DNA of 64,000 bases from Gracilaria gracilis (taxonomy: Eukaryota; Rhodophyta; Florideophyceae; Gracilariales; Gracilariaceae): positions 248,001 through 312,000 of the forward strand of contig JARGSG010000047.1 of the NCBI GenBank assembly GCA_030374805.1. The letters are read 5' to 3'. The notes under the pieces were generated by a model that was not told the origin of the DNA, made no database searches, and saw nothing but the letters and a program-made list of their open reading frames with translations. Position numbers and translations under genes: made by a program. This document shows, piece by piece, positions 59,209-64,000 of this stretch (its first letter is position 1; each line of letters starts with the position of its first letter).

Positions 59209-59811
59209 ATGGGTCCGCCGCCACCGCCGCCACCGCCTCCGCCGCCGCCGCTGCCCGGTGGTGGCGGCAAGCGCTCCGCCGCCCCGCCTCCACCGCCCCC
59301 GACTAGCGGCGGCGGCGGTGGTGCCGCGAAGAGTGCGCCGCCCCCGCCGCCCCCGCCCGCAGCTGCTGCGCCGCCCCCGCCCCCACCGCCCGCGCCGCCG
59401 GCCGCGCCGCCCGCACCCAGGCCCGCGCCGCCCGCTCCTCCGGCCGCGCCGGCCGCGCCGCCCGCGCCCAAGCCCGCGCCGCCCGCGCCCAAGCCGGCTG
59501 CACCGCAGCCCGTTGCGCGCAGCGAGGAGAAGGTGGAGGCGGCGAACGAGGTGGCCGCCGTGAACGCGCCGGCGCCGCCCGCGGGCAAGGCGGCGTCGGC
59601 GGGGGGCGCGCCGCCCGACAAGAAGAAGAAGAAGAAGAAGAAGCGGCGCGGCTGCTGCTTTGGGGGGAGCGCCGTGGAGTCGGACGACGAGGCGCAGGCG
59701 CAGACTGGTACGCACCCGGCGCAGTCGGGTACTGCGGCCGGCTACTCGGAGCCGGCCAAGGGCTTTGCTATTCCCAAGGGCTATACGCGCTTCAAGAATA
59801 TCGATGACTGA
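59209..59811 (+). CDS. Proline-rich protein with polybasic, dicysteine C-terminal region
   Basis: A 200-residue protein. Residues 1-100 are almost only Pro, Ala, Gly and Lys, with PPPPPP runs and repeated APKPAPPAP, like profilin- or SH3-binding tracts. Then comes DKKKKKKKKRRGCCFGG (about 143-159): eight Lys, two Arg and a Cys pair, a strong candidate for palmitoylation next to a basic membrane-binding patch. The C-terminal 40 residues are acidic and then Gly/Phe-rich (KGFAIPKGYTRFKNIDD). No family is recognised. Membrane anchoring by S-acylation is inference. The start has no strong context. Confidence 0.6.
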   Translation: MGPPPPPPPPPPPPLPGGGGKRSAAPPPPPPTSGGGGGAAKSAPPPPPPPAAAAPPPPPPPAPPAAPPAPRPAPPAPPAAPAAPPAPKPAPPAPKPAAPQPVARSEEKVEAANEVAAVNAPAPPAGKAASAGGAPPDKKKKKKKKRRGCCFGGSAVESDDEAQAQTGTHPAQSGTAAGYSEPAKGFAIPKGYTRFKNIDD

Positions 59812-61595
59812 GCAATGCGCGCTTGCTCTAACTATTGGCGCTGGTCGCGGTGCGTTTGTTCGCTTTTCGGACGGCTGCGCTGCCGGTTTCTTCTGTTTGT
59901 GTCTCGTGACTGCCGGCTGGGGGGAAGCGCTTGTGCGACCGCGTGCGGCGCGCGGTGCCGCCAAGCCGTCTTGACGCGCTGTGCTGTATGTTTGGTGCGT
60001 CTCATACAGCGTTTTGATCCGAATAAACGCGCCCGCATTTTTTTACTCGCTGCCTTCACACCGCGCGCGGTATCGCGCACGCCGCTGTCATCGCGCCGCA
60101 GCCCTTCTGGCCTCTGGCCTTCACTTTTTTTTTTGCTGTCTCCGCCCTATAAAGCTAAGCTTAACTTGTAAAAGTTCCGCCGTCAGATACCTTCTTCACT
60201 CCTCGCTTCTTGCACGCCAGCCCGCCTCTCCTGACACTTGGCTTGCGCCGATCACCTCTCCTGCTCGTACTGCAGCCAGACGTTGAGCTTGCGATCTATA
60301 TTGCTTTTGAAGCAATGCAAAACTTGCTGTCGTTCCTTGGCTTGAACACATCATCAACGTTTGCATCGTTATCGTCACGCATATCTAGCTGGTCCCCATT
60401 TCTGCGTACATATACAGTAATCCAACTTCTGCCTGTTCTCCACGTAGACACAGCTGCTACAAAGGCACCTGTAGCGTTTAACCTTTTGGCCACACATTAT
60501 CCCCCCCACCATCAAAATTACAACTTGTGAGTGGCGCTACGCACCAATGTGCTCAACCGCATCAGTCACCGGCGGTGACTCACCGCTTTATCCAAAAACT
60601 TGCCAAGATGGCTCTCTCACCAACCTCTACAGTTCAGAGTTACTGTAGTACAGTACTGTAGCTCTACTTTACCTTCTAAATCCCTGCGATTGTTTCGGAA
60701 ACGCTCGTCCTTGGTATTCCCTTCAGCCTCATAAGCACAACTGCTGCCCTTCTAAAATCTACCCGCCAAACGCTTTGCATTCGACCCTGACGCTGCGTAT
60801 GATACCTACACCTCCAAATCAACGGCATGACCATCGCATGCACGCTTTTGTCACAACCATTCCGTGTTTGGCGATCAAGGTCAGCACATCTCCTTTCACA
60901 ATCAGCTTCCTTATCATGACTGACGATTGATGATCACTAATCGCCATGCTGTCGCCAGCTTTAACACGCCTTAGATGCTCATTTTCCATCCCTTTGTTCG
61001 AAACCGTTTGGGCCCCTCGTGGCATCCTGAAGCTCCAAGTGTTTGAATTTGCCCTCCACAATCGCATCGAATACCTCGCGCTTTCGCAGCCCAGTTCTTG
61101 GTCCAAATCTCAATAGCTCTGTCGGCTAGTGGTGGTTCGATCCACTCCCCCTGCCCACAAATCACGAGCAGCATTGCGACCTGTACTTGTCGCACGCCAT
61201 AGGAGGCTGGCTATCTTGCGGGGGTAACAGAGTTAATCCTGGTCCATTCCCGTTTGCATTCGCCTGTTCTGATCGGGGAGCAGCCTGGGGAGACGAATGC
61301 CTCCTATTCCTCAGAGCTGTAGAGTATCTCAGCAATCCCGTCTGCCTTCAGCCGCCGTTTCAGCACTCGCGTCTTCGACGTTTTCGCCAGTGTTGTCTCA
61401 TCAGTTCTCACATAGTATTCAGCAATTCCAACCGTTTTCTCTCGTCACTCGAGTCGCAGCGCAATCGTCTACTCCTAAAGCCGCAGCTACACAATACTAA
61501 TGCAAGCTAACATTTGCAAGTCTATGCCAAGCGTTCATGAATACTCAATACTGAGAAACATGGGCAAACCCTTTGTCCACAGCAACATTAAACCT
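59812..61595. other. Gene-poor region
   Basis: About 1.8 kb. A TATA-like CCTATAAAGC lies near 60145-60155 with no convincing gene after it: the first ATG (60315) opens a frame of 72 codons without recognised features. Frames on the minus strand at 60819-61195 are not domain-bearing. No RNA gene is seen. Confidence 0.45.
60147..60153 (+). promoter_or_regulatory. TATA box, target unknown
   Basis: TATAAAG in the same CTATAAAG/ATATAAAG context as the box at 7344. The following DNA is pyrimidine-rich, as in a core promoter, but no supported coding region begins downstream. Confidence 0.4.
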
Positions 61596-63368
61596 TCATC
61601 TTACTGCATCATAAGCCTGTTGCACCATTTGCATGTCCCAGAATCTTTCATTCACCTTCAGAAATACGAATGACTCAAATACGAGCGCATCCATCTCCAT
61701 TGGGTTACAGTTCAATATAGTGTCTGCAGTGGACCGCAGCCTTTCAACCTCAGCAACAGAGCCAAGAATAAAATCACAGTTCTTATAGTCATTACTTATT
61801 GCCCATGTACGCTTTCGCTTCTCAAATCGATGAATATAACTCCCTGGAGAAAACTCATCTGAATCATTCTCAACGGGAACAAACCTATGTTCGACTACCA
61901 AGTGGGCGCAAGCTTCTTTTTCTTGTTCAGTCAGCAATGCAAGTTCTCCGCGCTGTATCTTGCAAACTCCAGTTTCAAAGCAGGAGTTCACCAATATACA
62001 AGCATCAACCGCAATATACTTGCTCTTCAAGTAACATCGATGAAAAGGAGATGTTGGGTCATCAAAACCAGCGTCTATTTCATCGATCAGCATATTAAGA
62101 ACTTCCTGGCATTCTCCCAACGACAGTTTAGAGGTTTCCAAGTGCTTTGTGGCGTAGTCAATTTCGAACAGATGCTTGCAATATCTTTCCACTTTTGTCT
62201 TGAACAATGGACTACTGTTTACAACAGAGTCCAAGCTGGGCTCTTCCAGGAGCTTGTCACGAACGTGAAGGAACCATTGCAGCATGAAACACTTTCCAGA
62301 CCATCTCGTTGGGTTATGCAGAATGGGCTGGAATGCAACAATGGTTCTCAAGATTGCCGTATTACCCAAGCTTTGCTTGCAATATACCATTGTGTCGTGC
62401 ACCATATCTAATGTGCGTTTAAGATCAGCAGAGTTCCCGGTCATTTGATTAACTTCTAGGTTTAGTAAATGACTCTTACAAGCTACATGGGGAATTCCAA
62501 GCAGTAGGGCGACCTTTCTGTTAATCTTGCAGTTTTCCGCCGTCTGACAGACCGCCCATGAAGAAAAGGCAATGCCGTAGAATCGGAACACAGACATAAT
62601 ATGTTGTGCACGGATTTCAGCCGAAAAAGTGATACCCTCATCTTCTAAGGGCTGCTCTGTAATCTCCGAATCATATGTAGCGATTGGAGAGCACGAAAGC
62701 AAAGCCATCTCTTTGCGCGCGGAATGTTGTGCAGTACCATTCACGATATCATGCGATTCCTTGATGTAGGACGCAAACAAACCCAGATAATGTACAACTC
62801 CGCGTGGCCAACAGCCGTGCAAGATAGAGCCTCTTCGTGCTGCTTGTAGTTCTTCTGCAATCTTTTTTTCCACAAGTTCTTTCAACTTCGTCAATACTTT
62901 TCGAACAGTTTTTTCGGAAAACGCTTCTTCGTGCTTAGAGAAGGACCGAAAGCGTGCATCTTCGACAATTCCAAGTGGTAAACAGTTGAGAATTACAACT
63001 CGAATGTAATCATACAGAGCTTCGAATCGTGGCTGCTTTTGTGGTGCAAATAGCTTGAATGCTTCGCTCTTCGCTTCCTGTTTGGCCTTGAGGTTTGCAT
63101 AATACATTGAATGCAACTCGGACACATTTCCATTAGCTAAACAGGATTTAAGATGTCGAAAAGGGTTATTGTATCCTGTTCCTTTCTCAAACCGAATCTC
63201 AGAGTTATTGTCCGTACAGAATTGGCCCGGGCATTTGTGCACAAGATAAGTCTTTGTGGAAAGCTTTCCGGACTTGGGACAGAAAGTCTTGGTTTCCTCC
63301 CTGAGCAGTTGCGTGAGGACAACTACCAGCTCTTTAGGGGTAGGATCTGGTTTGCTGTTCTTCATCAT
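61596..63368 (-). mobile_element. hAT-superfamily transposase, uninterrupted, catalytic Asp residues not seen
   Basis: A 590-codon uninterrupted frame. An N-terminal BED-like zinc finger (C46, C51, H72, C76) is followed by helical DNA-binding sequence, then hAT landmarks: WPRGVVHYLGLFASY (about 187-201), ENCKINRKVALLLGIPHVAC, the CxxH of C297-K-S-H300, NPTRWSGKCFMLQWF and a hAT dimerisation-like C-terminus. In active hAT the first Asp precedes the Trp (D-x-W) and the second lies in DN..N; here the matching residues are Gly185 and Glu278. Long intact frame with altered active site suggests either recent loss or an exapted protein. No terminal inverted repeats or 8-bp target duplication were found by eye. 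Confidence 0.75.
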
Positions 63369-63673
63369 GCCATAAAACCTGTAAGACCAGAAAGAAAAGT
63401 TTCATGCAAGATGAACGATAGACCAACTTGAGAGCAGTTACCCTTGTAGTGTTAGTTATAGTTATGCTCAAGCCGTAGCCGCCGGCCGACTGGGGGTGTT
63501 TTCTTTTTATCTAGGTCAAAACTGAGAAGTGTGTTTAAAAACAGTGCATTAGCCAAGTCAACGGTTATATTCTTTGTAAGGGTTATCGCATGGGCTACGA
63601 GGGAAATTTTGATCCCGAGGGCGAGTTATTTTCCCGAAGGCGGAATTCCAGTCCATAATTTACTGGATCTACT

Positions 63674-63697
63674 GTATCTACCCCCTTCGGTAGATAC
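63674..63697. repeat. 9-bp perfect hairpin
   Basis: GTATCTACC and GGTAGATAC separated by six bases. Near it, ATCCGTAGTT is repeated in tandem around 63757-63776. Between the hAT element and the TATA box. Confidence 0.7.
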
Positions 63698-63810
63698 TGT
63701 TGTTGGTGTCTTCTCCCTAGCTTCCCATGACGTACAACTTGGTGTTACTTTTATCCGTAGTTATCCGTAGTTATACGTCATAGTTAGCCGAACGGTCGCC
63801 CCAGTATCCT

Positions 63811-63820
63811 TATATAAAGG
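63811..63820 (+). promoter_or_regulatory. TATA box TATATAAAGG
   Basis: A strong TATA element 100 bp upstream of the ATG at 63913. The DNA between is ATG-free and C/T-rich, as expected for a leader. Could be a gene promoter or part of a repeat element whose rest lies outside the window. Confidence 0.5.
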
Positions 63821-63912
63821 CACGTGATTAACCCAGGAGCTCCCCTCCAGCTCCCGGGTAGACCCCTTGTGCCAATACTGCTTGTGAACTGTCCCTCCTA
63901 CACTACGCTACG

Positions 63913-64000
63913 ATGAACTTCGACTCAGTCGCCGAAGGCCATACGAAAACTGTATCTGGGTTCTTCTTCTTTCTTCTTTATTATGGCCTGTCGCCCCTGA
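63913..64000 (+). CDS. Start of a gene cut by the window edge
   Basis: An ATG downstream of the TATA box opens a frame reading MNFDSVAEGHTKTV then GFFFFLLYYGLSPL, still open at the window end (29 codons). Too short to assign. The hydrophobic second part could be part of a membrane helix, or the frame may be an intron start (GTATCTGGG). Confidence 0.25.
   Translation, partial: MNFDSVAEGHTKTVSGFFFFLLYYGLSPL

Noticed and set aside
59029-59964. Arg-rich minus-strand frames opposite the proline-rich gene
   Set aside because: Reverse complements of CCG/GCC runs, with no protein features.
60147-60530. Small gene after the TATA box at 60147
   Set aside because: The frame from 60315 has no signal peptide, domain or conserved start context.
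63434-64000. Terminal-repeat (LTR-like) interpretation of the TATA-bearing end region
   Set aside because: A TATA box and tandem repeats fit, but no paired repeat, primer site or element gene is visible within the window.

Overview
This is a nuclear segment of a eukaryote, most likely a red alga of Chondrus/Gracilaria type. The clues are mixed. There are plastid-linked genes: a WCRKC-motif thioredoxin and a DUF3110-like protein with a transit-like leader. Some proteins have plant-like architectures: a RING-ePHD-BRCT protein, an F-box/LysM protein and a BIO3-BIO1 type fusion. Most genes have no intron, and the few introns are short (about 45-155 nt) with GT..AG ends and some TACTAAC/CTAAC-like branch sites. 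Compact gene clusters alternate with gene-poor stretches full of transposon and pseudogene remains. The assignment is an inference; another photosynthetic protist is possible.

Layout. 0.2-7 kb is a GC-rich cluster: BRCA1/BARD1-like gene, KRR1, a small unknown gene, WCRKC thioredoxin, a membrane protein and a SIW14/Oca-like phosphatase homologue lacking the catalytic Arg. 7.3-8.8 kb holds two small secreted proteins. 8.8-14.8 kb is a graveyard: unknown coding-like remnants, a decayed Tc1 transposon and an aminopeptidase P pseudogene. 14.9-28.6 kb is gene-dense: SGNH hydrolase, kinesin-13, DUF3110-like protein, ODR4, METTL16, RPC9, CSL4, mitochondrial uS10, SLC35F-like transporter. 28.6-32.6 kb is repeats. 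32.6-39.3 kb: HhH protein, NUP85, BIO3-BIO1. 39.3-42.1 kb: a second copy of the 1-kb repeat. 42.1-59.8 kb: polyamine synthase, eL27, mitochondrial uS5, EXO1, p24, TSR4/PDCD2-like, ORP, DCP1, F-box/LysM, SGT and a proline-rich protein. 59.8-64 kb is gene-poor apart from a hAT transposase and the start of an undefined transcript.

Functions. Most genes are housekeeping: ribosome biogenesis (KRR1, TSR4-like, eL27), mitochondrial ribosome (uS5m, uS10m), RNA processing and decay (METTL16, CSL4, DCP1), Pol III, nuclear pore, secretory pathway (p24, ORP, ODR4), biotin and polyamine synthesis, and DNA repair (BRCA1-like, EXO1). Genes are often in divergent pairs. E2F-type TTTGGCGC sites lie in the promoters of both repair genes. 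Local GC peaks, judged by eye, sit on several of the divergent promoters (about 2.2, 16, 20.4 and 56 kb), and GC falls toward the 3' ends of the flanking genes.

All homology calls are from recognition by eye; no database search was run. Exon boundaries were inferred from reading frame, splice signals and family conservation.
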